From an uncultured Collinsella sp. (GTDB lineage: Bacteria > Actinomycetota > Coriobacteriia > Coriobacteriales > Coriobacteriaceae), in NCBI GenBank assembly GCA_900761995.1, contig CAAFEY010000050.1:1-36499 (forward strand): a stretch of 36,499 bases of DNA, read 5' to 3'. How positions within the stretch are numbered: position 1 is the stretch's first letter; each line of letters begins with the position of its first letter. The notes beneath the pieces are model-generated. The model made no database searches. It saw only the letters and a program-made list of their open reading frames with translations, and was not told the origin of the DNA. The position numbers were made by a program, and so were the translations under genes. Shown here one piece after another: positions 15,709 through 23,694 of the stretch.

Positions 15709-16875
15709 ATGTTTAGCATCAACAACGTACTTAACCGCAGGAGTTTCTTGGCTGGCGCCGCGGCGCTCGGTAGCACCGCGGCACTCGCTGGTTGCTCGTC
15801 GGGTGGCTCGGACGGCGGCTCCGCAGATGACGGCAAGACCTTCAAGATCGGTGTCATCGGCCCTCTGACCGGCGCCGCGGCAACCTATGGCGTTTCGGCC
15901 GAGAAGGGTGCCAAGCTCGCCGCCAAGGATTTTTCGACCAAGGACCTCAAACTCTCGCTTAAGTCTGAGGATGACGTCGCTGACGGCGAGAAGGCCATCA
16001 ACGCCTTCAATACCTTGTGCGACTGGGGCATGCAGGCGCTCGTCGGCCCCGTCACCACCGGTGCCGCCGTCGCTGTCTCGGGCGAGATCGCCGACGATAT
16101 GCTCATGGTCACGCCTTCGGCCTCGTCGCTCGACGTTACCAAGGATAAGACCACGGTTTTCCAGGTTTGCTTCACCGATCCCACCATGGGCGCCAGCGCC
16201 GCGAAGTTCTTGGCCGAGAAGTACGCGGATGCCAAGATCGCCCTGTTCTACAACTCCGGCGATACGTATAGCTCGGGCGTTGCCGACGCTTTTGCCGAGC
16301 AGGCCAAGGCGTCCAAGCTCGACATCGTCGATACCGAGACCTTTAAGGACGACTCTTCCACGAGCTTTACCAACCAGCTCACCAAGGCCAAGGAGGCCGG
16401 CGCCACGCTCATCTTTGCGCCGATCTACTACACGCCGGCGTCCGTTTTGCTCAAGAACGCCAAGGACATGGGCTACGACATGACCCTCATGGGTACCGAC
16501 GGCATGGACGGCCTGCTCTCTGTGGAAGGCTTCGATACCTCTCTTGCCGAGGGCGTACTGCTCATGACCCCGTTTTCGGCTGACGATGAGAAGAATGCCG
16601 ACTTCGTCAAGGCCTATAAGGATGCCTACGACGAGACGCCCAACCAGTTTGCCGCCGACGCTTACGATTGCGTCCACGCCATCGCCGAGGCTATCGATAG
16701 GGCGGGGATTGACATTTCGGCCGACGGTGCCGACATTGCCGGCGACCTTGCCAAGGCCATGCGCAAGATCAAGATCGAGGGCCTGACAGGCGAGCTGACG
16801 TGGAATGACGAGGGCCAGGTCGAAAAGCCCGCCACAGCCTATGTGATTCAGGACGGCAAGTACATCGCCGCCTAA
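15709..16875 (+). CDS. livJ: Branched-chain amino-acid ABC transporter substrate-binding lipoprotein, copy 1
   Basis: This 388-aa LivJ-type periplasmic-binding protein starts with a twin-arginine signal (NRRSFLAGAAALGS) that runs into the lipobox LAGC, so it is probably exported folded by Tat and lipid-anchored outside the membrane. The mature part begins FKIGVIGPLTGAAATYG, the standard LivJ opening. GGGGG at 15699-15703 lies ahead of ATG 15709; the frame is open further upstream but without a signal peptide at its N-terminus. It is a close paralogue of the next gene, with long identical stretches such as IFAPIYYTPASVLLKNAKDM. The ligand is probably Leu/Ile/Val, though LivJ relatives bind other amino acids or amides. 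Confidence 0.93.
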   Translation: MFSINNVLNRRSFLAGAAALGSTAALAGCSSGGSDGGSADDGKTFKIGVIGPLTGAAATYGVSAEKGAKLAAKDFSTKDLKLSLKSEDDVADGEKAINAFNTLCDWGMQALVGPVTTGAAVAVSGEIADDMLMVTPSASSLDVTKDKTTVFQVCFTDPTMGASAAKFLAEKYADAKIALFYNSGDTYSSGVADAFAEQAKASKLDIVDTETFKDDSSTSFTNQLTKAKEAGATLIFAPIYYTPASVLLKNAKDMGYDMTLMGTDGMDGLLSVEGFDTSLAEGVLLMTPFSADDEKNADFVKAYKDAYDETPNQFAADAYDCVHAIAEAIDRAGIDISADGADIAGDLAKAMRKIKIEGLTGELTWNDEGQVEKPATAYVIQDGKYIAA

Positions 16876-16943
16876 GTGCGCATAAAGCGCGACCGGTGAG
16901 GCCGTTTTATTCAGGGCAGGGACGCCTGTAACAGAACGGAAAC

Positions 16944-16985
16944 ATTACTTTCACACAATAAAGTGGCATTACTGCATAAAGTAAT
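16944..16985 (+). promoter_or_regulatory. Candidate operator palindromes before the second livJ
   Basis: ATTACT at 16968-16973 and AGTAAT at 16980-16985 form an inverted repeat spaced by 6 bases. ATTACTTT at 16944-16951 is also the reverse complement of AAAGTAAT at 16978-16985. The 271-base spacer is AT-rich and unlike the genes around it. A repressor or activator site is likely, but the regulator is unknown. Confidence 0.4.
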
Positions 16986-17146
16986 AGAAATACGCAGAAT
17001 TATGGATAAATGAACAAATCCAAAGAAAAGTTGAAATAATCGCCACTTTCCTTAACTAAAGCGTCTAGTATTTTGCGAACGCCGAACACGGCGAAGGATG
17101 GCCTGTCGGGTAACCGAAACCCGACGAGATTTGAGAGGAGAGCCGC

Positions 17147-18334
17147 ATGTCGAGCCTCACCGGTAAGTCATTGAATCCTGTTATGAATCGCAGGAGCGTT
17201 ATCGCGAGCGCAGCAGGTCTGGGGGCGATGTCTATTCTAGCTGGTTGCTCCTCCAACGGCGGCGACAGCGGTTCCGCTTCGAGCGACGCTTCGTTTAAGA
17301 TCGGTACCATCGGCCCGCTGACCGGCGCCAACGCGTCCTACGGCAAGTCCGTTACCCAGGGTGTCGAGCTTGGCTGCAAGGATTTCTCGACCAAGGAGCT
17401 GCCGCTTGCCAGCAAGGCCGAGGATGACCAGGCCGACGGTGAGAAGGCCGTCAACGCCTTCAACACCCTGCTCGACTGGGGCATGCAGGCCCTTGTCGGC
17501 CCGACCACCACGGGTGCGTCGGTTGCCGTTGCCGCCGAGTGCGGTAACGACCCCAAGACGTTCATGATCACTCCGTCTGCGTCCTCCGAGGACGTCACCG
17601 ACGGCAAGGATTGCGTTTTCCAGGTTTGCTTCACCGACCCCAACCAGGGTGTCAACGCTGCCAAGTTCCTGGCGCAGAAGTATGCGGACGAGAAGTTCGT
17701 GCTGTTCTATAACTCCGGCGACGCCTATTCTTCGGGCATCGCAGATTCCTTTAAGGCCCAGGCCGCTGAGTCCAAGCTCGAGATTGTTGACGAGGAGACC
17801 TTTAAGGACGACTCCGCCACGAGCTTTACCAACCAGCTGACCAAGGCCAAGCAGGCCGGCGCCACCATGATCTTTGCGCCGATCTACTACACGCCGGCGT
17901 CCGTCCTGCTCAAGAACGCCAAGGACATGGGCTACGACGTCAAGATGATGGGCTGCGACGGCATGGACGGCATCCTGGGCGTTGAGGGCTTCGATACCTC
18001 TCTTGCTGAGGGTCTGCTGCTCATGACCCCGTTCTCCGCCGACGACGAGAAGAACGCCGACTTCGTTAACGCTTACAAGGATAAGTACGGCGATACCCCC
18101 GACCAGTTTGCCGCCGACGCTTACGACGGCGTGCACGCGGTGGCCGAGGCCGTCAAGGAGGCCGGTCTTGGTGTCGACGCCGATCCGACCGAGGTCGCCG
18201 AGAAGCTGTCCAAGGCTATGCTCAAGATTACCGTTGACGGTCTGACCGGCAAGCTCACCTGGAACGATAAGGGCCAGGTCCAGAAGGAGCCCACGGCGTA
18301 CGTCATCACCGACGGCAAGTACGTACAGGCCTAA
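17147..18334 (+). CDS. livJ: Branched-chain amino-acid ABC transporter substrate-binding lipoprotein, copy 2
   Basis: The 395-aa product is a paralogue of the gene at 15709. It has a twin-arginine motif (NRRSVIASAAG) and the lipobox ILAGC, then a Ser/Gly linker and the LivJ opening FKIGTIGPLTGANASYG. Identity with copy 1 is high along the whole length by eye, with most changes in the signal peptide, the linker and around the substrate-facing loops. GAGAGGAG precedes the ATG. Its own AT-rich upstream region suggests separate control from copy 1. It is followed by a 12-bp hairpin and then livH, so it is probably made in excess of the permease. Confidence 0.93.
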   Translation: MSSLTGKSLNPVMNRRSVIASAAGLGAMSILAGCSSNGGDSGSASSDASFKIGTIGPLTGANASYGKSVTQGVELGCKDFSTKELPLASKAEDDQADGEKAVNAFNTLLDWGMQALVGPTTTGASVAVAAECGNDPKTFMITPSASSEDVTDGKDCVFQVCFTDPNQGVNAAKFLAQKYADEKFVLFYNSGDAYSSGIADSFKAQAAESKLEIVDEETFKDDSATSFTNQLTKAKQAGATMIFAPIYYTPASVLLKNAKDMGYDVKMMGCDGMDGILGVEGFDTSLAEGLLLMTPFSADDEKNADFVNAYKDKYGDTPDQFAADAYDGVHAVAEAVKEAGLGVDADPTEVAEKLSKAMLKITVDGLTGKLTWNDKGQVQKEPTAYVITDGKYVQA

Positions 18335-18366
18335 TTGGCCGCCTTACATAGAGCGGTTTTGATCCC

Positions 18367-18396
18367 AAGCAGGGGAGGTTTTGGCCTTCCCTGCTT
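18367..18396 (+). terminator. Hairpin between livJ copy 2 and livH, partial terminator
   Basis: Bases 18367-18378 pair with 18385-18396 (12 bp, one G-T wobble, 6-base loop). There is no T-run after it, so it is probably an mRNA-stabilising hairpin or a leaky stop. Such elements often let binding protein exceed permease. Confidence 0.5.
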
Positions 18397-18407
18397 GCTT
18401 GGTATCT

Positions 18408-18427
18408 AGGGACAGTGTAACGTCCCT
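18408..18427 (+). repeat. Small hairpin AGGGAC/GTCCCT before livH
   Basis: AGGGAC (18408-18413) pairs with GTCCCT (18422-18427) around an 8-base loop. The same AGGGAC/GTCCCT arms form the core of the larger palindrome at 22057-22125, so this may be a decayed copy of the same element. Confidence 0.4.
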
Positions 18428-18473
18428 GTTTCATACATTAACTGGAAACCTATTCGAAAGGGGGATGTGGAAC

Positions 18474-19355
18474 ATGACGGTCTTTATCCAATACCTGGTC
18501 AACGGCCTGTCCATGGGCAGCGTCTACGCCATCATCGCGTTGGGCTACACCATGGTCTACGGTATCGCCAAGATGCTCAACTTCGCTCACGGCGATGTCA
18601 TCATGGTCGGTGCCTATGTCTCGTTCTGCGCCACGTCGTATCTCGGCCTCCCGGGCTGGGCATCTGTAGTTCTCTCTTGTGTGGTCTGCACGGTTCTCGG
18701 TGTTCTCATTGAGGGTCTGGCCTATAAGCCGCTGCGCCAAGCAGGCCCGCTGGCCGTTCTGATCACGGCCATCGGCGTGTCTTACTTCCTGCAGAACGCC
18801 GCGCAGCTTCTGTGGGGCGCCACGCCCAAGAACTTCACTTCGCTCGTCACCTTCCCGGTGCCGGAGTTCTTGGCCAAGTTTAACGTAAGCGCCGTCTCGC
18901 TCGTCACCATCGTCGCCTGCCTGGTTATCATGGCCGGCCTGATGTTCTTTACAGGTAAGACCAAGATGGGCAAGGCCATGCGCGCCGTGTCCGAGGACAA
19001 GGCCGCCGCTCAGCTCATGGGCATCAACGTCAACCGCACCATCTCGATGACGTTCGCCATCGGCTCCGCCCTCGCTGCCATCGCCGGCGTGCTCCTGTGC
19101 TCCTACTCGCCGGTCCTGCAGCCCACCACGGGTGCCATGCCTGGCATCAAGGCCTTCGACGCTGCCGTTTTCGGCGGCATCGGCTCCATCCCCGGTGCCT
19201 TTGTCGGCGGCATTCTCATCGGCATCATCGAGGCGATGGCTCAGGCTTACATTTCCACGAGCCTTGCCAACTCCATCGTCTTTGGTGTTTTGATCATCGT
19301 CCTGCTCGTCAAGCCTGCCGGCCTCTTGGGCAAGTACGTCCCCGAGAAGGTGTAG
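18474..19355 (+). CDS. livH: Branched-chain amino-acid ABC transporter permease LivH
   Basis: This 293-aa inner-membrane permease has about eight helices and the LivH opening FIQYLVNGLSMGSVYAIIAL. MVYGIAKMLNFAHGDVIMVG is the hallmark of the family. Near residue 230 GAMPGIKAFDAAVFGGIGS marks the cytoplasmic loop that contacts the ATPases. ATG 18474 is chosen because AAAGGGGG lies about 10 bases upstream; an ATG three codons earlier is too close to that site. It pairs with LivM to form the channel for ligands delivered by the two binding proteins. Confidence 0.95.
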   Translation: MTVFIQYLVNGLSMGSVYAIIALGYTMVYGIAKMLNFAHGDVIMVGAYVSFCATSYLGLPGWASVVLSCVVCTVLGVLIEGLAYKPLRQAGPLAVLITAIGVSYFLQNAAQLLWGATPKNFTSLVTFPVPEFLAKFNVSAVSLVTIVACLVIMAGLMFFTGKTKMGKAMRAVSEDKAAAQLMGINVNRTISMTFAIGSALAAIAGVLLCSYSPVLQPTTGAMPGIKAFDAAVFGGIGSIPGAFVGGILIGIIEAMAQAYISTSLANSIVFGVLIIVLLVKPAGLLGKYVPEKV

Positions 19356-19364
19356 GTGAGCGTT

Positions 19365-20444
19365 ATGAAGTTTCTTAAAGACAAGCAGACGCGTCACGAC
19401 TTTGTCACGTACGCCATGTGCCTTGTGGCGTTCGCCATCGTGTTCTTTATGCAGTCCAACCACATGATCCCGCGCATGATTGCCGGTCAGCTGGTTCCCA
19501 TCACGGCCTATATCGTCATGGCCATCTCCCTTAACCTCGTCGTCGGTATTGCGGGCGACTTGTCGCTGGGCCACGCGGGCTTTATGAGCGTCGGTGCCTA
19601 TACGGGCATCGTCACTGCCGTCGCGCTGGAGAGCACCGTTCCGTCCGATCCGATGCGTCTGATCATCAGCATTGTGGTCGGCGCTATCGCCGCTGCCATC
19701 TTGGGCTTCTTGATCGGTATTCCGGTCCTGCGCCTGAGCGGCGACTATCTGGCCATCGTGACCCTCGCTTTTGGCGAGATCATCAAAGAGGTCGTCACCT
19801 GCCTCATTGTGGGCGTCGATTCCCGCGGCCTGCATGTGATCTTTAACATCACGGGTAACTCCACGATCGACGACCTGCACCTGCTCGAGGACGGCACCGC
19901 CATCATCAAGGGCGCGCAGGGCGCATCGGGCGTGTCGACCTATTCGACCTTCCTTGCCGGCGCAATCCTGGTTATGGTCGCGCTCGTGATTGTGCTCAAC
20001 CTGGTTCGCAGCCGTACCGGTCGTGCCATTATTGCCGTGCGCGACAACAAGATCGCTGCCGAGTCTGTGGGCATCTCCGTCACCCAGTACCGCATGATCG
20101 CCTTCGTGGTTTCCGCTGCCCTCGCCGGTGCTGCCGGAGCTCTGTTCGGCGGTAACTTCTCGCAGCTTTCCGCCACTAAGTTCGACTTCAATACGTCCAT
20201 TCTCATTCTGGTGTTCGTGGTCCTGGGCGGCCTGGGCAACATGCGCGGCTCCGTTATCGCCGCGGCGCTGCTCACGGTGCTCCCCGAGCTGCTCCGTCAG
20301 TTCTCGGACTACCGCATGCTCATCTACGCCATCGTGTTGATTCTGGTCATGGTCTTTACCAACAACCCACAGCTCAAGGCGTTCTTCGCACGCATTAAGG
20401 ATCGCTTTGCTTCCAAGAAGGAGGTGGCAGCCGATGCCCAGTAA
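19365..20444 (+). CDS. livM: Branched-chain amino-acid ABC transporter permease LivM
   Basis: The 359-aa permease has the LivM motif ISLNLVVGIAGDLSLGHAGF in its first third. A later RSRTGRAIIAVRDNKIAAES segment is the ATPase-coupling loop. ATG 19365 follows AGGTGAG at a good distance; a GTG at 19356, immediately after the livH stop, is a possible alternative that adds three residues. The 3' end overlaps livG by 11 bases, which fits translational coupling. The C-terminal tail is hydrophilic and Lys-rich. Confidence 0.93.
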   Translation: MKFLKDKQTRHDFVTYAMCLVAFAIVFFMQSNHMIPRMIAGQLVPITAYIVMAISLNLVVGIAGDLSLGHAGFMSVGAYTGIVTAVALESTVPSDPMRLIISIVVGAIAAAILGFLIGIPVLRLSGDYLAIVTLAFGEIIKEVVTCLIVGVDSRGLHVIFNITGNSTIDDLHLLEDGTAIIKGAQGASGVSTYSTFLAGAILVMVALVIVLNLVRSRTGRAIIAVRDNKIAAESVGISVTQYRMIAFVVSAALAGAAGALFGGNFSQLSATKFDFNTSILILVFVVLGGLGNMRGSVIAAALLTVLPELLRQFSDYRMLIYAIVLILVMVFTNNPQLKAFFARIKDRFASKKEVAADAQ

Positions 20445-21294
20445 GTTTGAGTTCAACAAGGGCAAGATGGTCCCGTATCCTTCTGGCGCCATCGTTCCCG
20501 ACCGCGACCTGGGCCAGCGCCCGGCGCTCGAGTGCATCCACCTGGGCATTGAATTCGGCGGCCTTAAGGCAGTCGATGACTTTAGCCTGACCATCGGCAA
20601 GACTGAGATCGCCGGTCTCATCGGCCCCAACGGTGCCGGCAAGACCACGGTCTTCAACCTGCTCACCAAGGTGTACCAGCCTACGCACGGCACCATCCTG
20701 CTCGATGGTGAGGACACCTCGGGCAAGTCAGTCTACCAGGTCAACCGCATGGGTATTGCCCGTACGTTCCAGAACATTCGCCTGTTCAACACCATGACGG
20801 TGGAGGACAACGTTAAGGTCGGCCTGCACAACCAGGAGCGCTACTCCGGCTTTGAGGGCGTGCTGCGCCTGCCGACGTATTGGAAGCACGAGAAGGCCGC
20901 CCACGAGCGCGCCATGGAGCTGCTGTCCATTTTTGACATGGAGCACCTGGCAAATGAACCGGCCGGCTCGCTTCCTTACGGCGCTCAGCGCCGTCTGGAA
21001 ATCGTCCGCGCGCTTGCCACTAACCCCAAGCTGCTGCTGCTCGACGAGCCTGCCGCCGGCATGAACCCGTCCGAGACCGCGGAGCTCATGGAGAACATCG
21101 TCAAGATTCGCGACACCTTCGGCATCGCCATCATGCTTATCGAGCATGATATGTCGCTCGTTATGAACATCTGCGAGGGCATCTGCGTGCTTAACTTTGG
21201 CAAGGTTATCGCCAAGGGTACGGCGGAGGAAATCCAGAACAACGACGCCGTTATCGAGGCGTATCTGGGTAAGCAGGATAAGGGGGAGAACTAA
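20434..21294 (+). CDS. livG: Branched-chain amino-acid ABC transporter ATP-binding protein LivG
   Basis: The 286-aa ATPase has Walker A GPNGAGKTT, a signature of the LivG kind (LPYGAQRRLEI instead of LSGGQ), Walker B LLLLDEPAAGMN and the switch His in LIEHDMSLV. A hydrophilic N-terminal extension of about 30 residues precedes the domain. AGGAGG lies 9 bases before the ATG. The start falls inside the end of livM. The protein energises amino-acid import together with LivF. Confidence 0.96.
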   Translation: MPSKFEFNKGKMVPYPSGAIVPDRDLGQRPALECIHLGIEFGGLKAVDDFSLTIGKTEIAGLIGPNGAGKTTVFNLLTKVYQPTHGTILLDGEDTSGKSVYQVNRMGIARTFQNIRLFNTMTVEDNVKVGLHNQERYSGFEGVLRLPTYWKHEKAAHERAMELLSIFDMEHLANEPAGSLPYGAQRRLEIVRALATNPKLLLLDEPAAGMNPSETAELMENIVKIRDTFGIAIMLIEHDMSLVMNICEGICVLNFGKVIAKGTAEEIQNNDAVIEAYLGKQDKGEN

Positions 21295-22008
21295 ATGGCA
21301 GAGCCGATGCTTTCCGTCTACAACATCAACGTCTGGTACGGCGCCATCCACGCCATCAAGGACATCTCCTTTAACGTTAACGAGGGCGAGATCGTGGCCT
21401 TGATTGGTGCCAACGGTGCCGGCAAGTCCACAACGCTCAAGACCGTCTCGGGCCTGCTGCGCTCCAAGACCGGCTCCATCAAGTTTATGGGCGAGGACAT
21501 TACCCATACGCCCGCTGATAAGCTGGTTGGTAAGGGCCTGGCTCAGGTTCCCGAGGGTCGTCGCGCCTTTTTGCAGATGACGGTCGAGGAGAACCTGGAG
21601 ATGGGCGCCTATACACAGCCCAAGTCCACAATTGCTCCGGGCCTGGAGCGCGTCTACGAGCAGTTCCCGCGCCTGAAGGAACGTCGTCGCCAGGTCGCCG
21701 GCACCCTTTCAGGAGGCGAGCAGCAGATGCTCGTTATGGGGCGCGCCCTTATGAGTAACCCCAAACTGCTTATGCTCGACGAACCTTCCATGGGTCTGGC
21801 ACCGATTCTGATCGAACAGATCTTCCAGATTGTCGAGGACCTGCACAAGGCCGGCACCACGGTGCTTCTGGTCGAGCAAAACGCGCAGATGGCGCTTTCC
21901 ATCGCCACACGCGGTTACGTGCTCGAGACCGGCAAGATCACCATGACCGGCACCGGCCAAGAGCTCCTGCACGACGACAACGTCCGCAAGGCCTATCTGG
22001 GCGGTTAA
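21295..22008 (+). CDS. livF: Branched-chain amino-acid ABC transporter ATP-binding protein LivF
   Basis: The 237-aa ATPase has Walker A GANGAGKST, signature LSGGEQQ, Walker B LLMLDEPSMGL and a LVEQNAQ switch segment, all typical of LivF. Its ATG comes directly after the livG TAA, with AGGGGGAG as ribosome site inside the end of livG. It closes the liv operon; a strong terminator follows 11 bases after the stop. Confidence 0.96.
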   Translation: MAEPMLSVYNINVWYGAIHAIKDISFNVNEGEIVALIGANGAGKSTTLKTVSGLLRSKTGSIKFMGEDITHTPADKLVGKGLAQVPEGRRAFLQMTVEENLEMGAYTQPKSTIAPGLERVYEQFPRLKERRRQVAGTLSGGEQQMLVMGRALMSNPKLLMLDEPSMGLAPILIEQIFQIVEDLHKAGTTVLLVEQNAQMALSIATRGYVLETGKITMTGTGQELLHDDNVRKAYLGG

Positions 22009-22018
22009 TCCATTCAAC

Positions 22019-22056
22019 AAAGGGGGCGCTGACCAACCCGGTCAGCGCCCCCTTTT
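22019..22056 (+). terminator. Rho-independent terminator of the liv operon
   Basis: Bases 22019-22034 and 22040-22055 form a perfect 16-bp stem with a 5-base loop, ending in TTTT. The symmetrical A-run on the other side could make it work in both directions. Confidence 0.93.
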
Positions 22057-22125
22057 AAGTTGCGGTGAAATAGGGACTGAATACGGGCTCCAGAGGCCAA
22101 ATGAGTCCCTATTCCACCGCAACTT
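22057..22125. repeat. 22-bp near-perfect palindromic element
   Basis: Bases 22057-22078 pair with 22104-22125 over 22 positions with one A-C mismatch, around a 25-base centre. There is no T-run, and a separate terminator lies immediately before it. It lies between the liv operon and cutC. It has the form of a small palindromic repeat or MITE-like insertion. Confidence 0.7.
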
Positions 22126-22183
22126 CATGGGGATGTGTGACAATGCCCGTCGGAAAACATCTGCTGTCTTTGGGGGTCTATCT

Positions 22184-22861
22184 ATGCTGTACGAGTTTTG
22201 TGCCGAGAACTTTGAGCGGGTGCCGGCGGCTATCGATGCCGGTGCAAGGCGTATCGAGCTGTGCGACAACCTTGCCGTTGGTGGCACCACGCCTTCGGCC
22301 GGCGTTATCAGCGCTACGACCAACTATGCACACGAGCACGATGCGCGGGTGATGTGCATGATTCGCCCGCGTGGCGGCGACTTTCACTACAACCAGGACG
22401 AGTTGCGTATGATGGAGATGGACCTGGGCCTTGCCGTGAGCGCCGGCGTTGACGGCTTGGTCTTTGGCTGCTGCAAGCCCTGCGCTGGCGGATGGGCACT
22501 CGACGAGCTTACGTTGGGCGCTCTCGTGATGGCCGCGGGCTGCGCGACCGAGGAATGCAAGCGTGAGCCCATCGACATCACCTTCCACATGGCGTTTGAT
22601 CAGCTCTCGCCCGAGGCTCAGCTCGACGCGATTGACATACTCGCCGACTGCGGCATCACACGCATCCTGACGCATGGTGGCGCTGCCGGTACGCCGATCG
22701 AGGACAACTTCGAAAACCTGGCCCGCTTGATCGAGTATGCGGGCGACCGCTTGACCATCCTTCCCGGCGGCGGCATTTCCACGGTCAACCGCGATACCGT
22801 GGCGGCGGCACTGGGCGTCTCCGAGCTCCATGGCACCAAGATTGTGCCGCTGGAGGTATAA
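22184..22861 (+). CDS. cutC: Copper homeostasis protein CutC
   Basis: The 225-aa protein has the CutC TIM-barrel signatures: GARRIELCDNLAVGGTTPS, the IRPRGGDF motif, TFHMAFD, and ILPGGGIS near the end. CutC was named for copper tolerance in E. coli, but its biochemical role is still unclear. ATG 22184 has GGGGGT upstream; the frame extends 19 codons further into the palindrome side without support. Next comes the DUF4931 gene after 3 bases, so the two are surely co-transcribed. Confidence 0.93.
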   Translation: MLYEFCAENFERVPAAIDAGARRIELCDNLAVGGTTPSAGVISATTNYAHEHDARVMCMIRPRGGDFHYNQDELRMMEMDLGLAVSAGVDGLVFGCCKPCAGGWALDELTLGALVMAAGCATEECKREPIDITFHMAFDQLSPEAQLDAIDILADCGITRILTHGGAAGTPIEDNFENLARLIEYAGDRLTILPGGGISTVNRDTVAAALGVSELHGTKIVPLEV

Positions 22862-22864
22862 CCC

Positions 22865-23662
22865 GTGACGCTGGTATTTAACGTTCAGCAGGCGAACGGT
22901 AAGCCCGACGACAACCGTCGTCCCGGCACCGCGTGCCCCTTTTGCGATACAGAAGGGCTCACCGACATCATTCGCCGTGATGGCGATTGCATTTGGCTCG
23001 AGAATAAGTTCAAGACCCTGCGCGCCACCCGTCAAACCGTGCTGATCGAGTCGGCCGATCACGATGCCGACCTGGTGACCTATGAGCCGGATGAACTCCA
23101 CCATGTGATGCGGTTTGCCCTGGGTTGCTGGCAGCAGATGATCGATTCACAGCAGTATCGAAGCGTGCTCATGTACAAGAACAAGGGTCCGCTCTCGGGC
23201 GGTAGCCTCGTTCATCCGCACATACAGATTGTGGGTTTGGAGCAGGAAGACGGCTATGCTTCGCTGGCTTCCGCCAATTTCGAAGGTATCAATGTCTGGC
23301 AACAGGGGAGGATCTCGGCCAACATCTCAACCGAACCCATCATGGGGTTCTTTGAGATCAACGTTTCAGCCCCGCAGGGAATCGCCGCCAGCGATGACAC
23401 GAGAGATCAAGCCGAGGCGGATCTCTTCGCCGATGCAATCCAGGTAGCTCTGCGCTATATCCTGAACGAGCACCACGGTGGTCGCGCAGAGTCGTATAAC
23501 CTGTTCTTCTATCACCTGGGCGGTCGGACCATTGCCAAGGCGCTGCCGCGTTGGGTGGTTTCGCCCTACTTTGTCGGCTATCGTTTGGCCCAGGTCAATG
23601 CTGAGACAACGCTCGATATCGATGCTGAGCGCCTGCGTGCGCATCTGGAAACGCTCGTATAG
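22865..23662 (+). CDS. DUF4931/HIT-like protein, GalT-related
   Basis: The 265-aa product starts at GTG 22865, with GGAGG inside the end of cutC. Cys24 and Cys27 (CPFC) look like a metal site. Residues 115-121 read LVHPHIQ, the HxHxQ-type triad of the HIT and galactose-1-phosphate uridylyltransferase superfamily. I assign it to the DUF4931 group from this layout. A nucleotide-transfer or nucleotide-hydrolysis role is likely from the fold, but the substrate is unknown. It shares a transcript with cutC, and converges with the BASS transporter gene across a small hairpin. Confidence 0.75.
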   Translation: MTLVFNVQQANGKPDDNRRPGTACPFCDTEGLTDIIRRDGDCIWLENKFKTLRATRQTVLIESADHDADLVTYEPDELHHVMRFALGCWQQMIDSQQYRSVLMYKNKGPLSGGSLVHPHIQIVGLEQEDGYASLASANFEGINVWQQGRISANISTEPIMGFFEINVSAPQGIAASDDTRDQAEADLFADAIQVALRYILNEHHGGRAESYNLFFYHLGGRTIAKALPRWVVSPYFVGYRLAQVNAETTLDIDAERLRAHLETLV

Positions 23663-23664
23663 CA

Positions 23665-23694
23665 AGACTAACACCCGCATAATGCGGACAGTCT
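23665..23694. terminator. Nested hairpin between convergent genes
   Basis: CCGCAT (23675-23680) pairs with ATGCGG (23682-23687), and outer AGACT (23665-23669) pairs with AGTCT (23690-23694). There is no T-run. Its place between two converging stop codons suggests a bidirectional terminator. Confidence 0.4.

Noticed and set aside
18450..20726. 758-codon minus-strand frame opposite livH, livM and livG
   Set aside because: It crosses three well-supported genes and is charged, low-complexity sequence of the shadow type.
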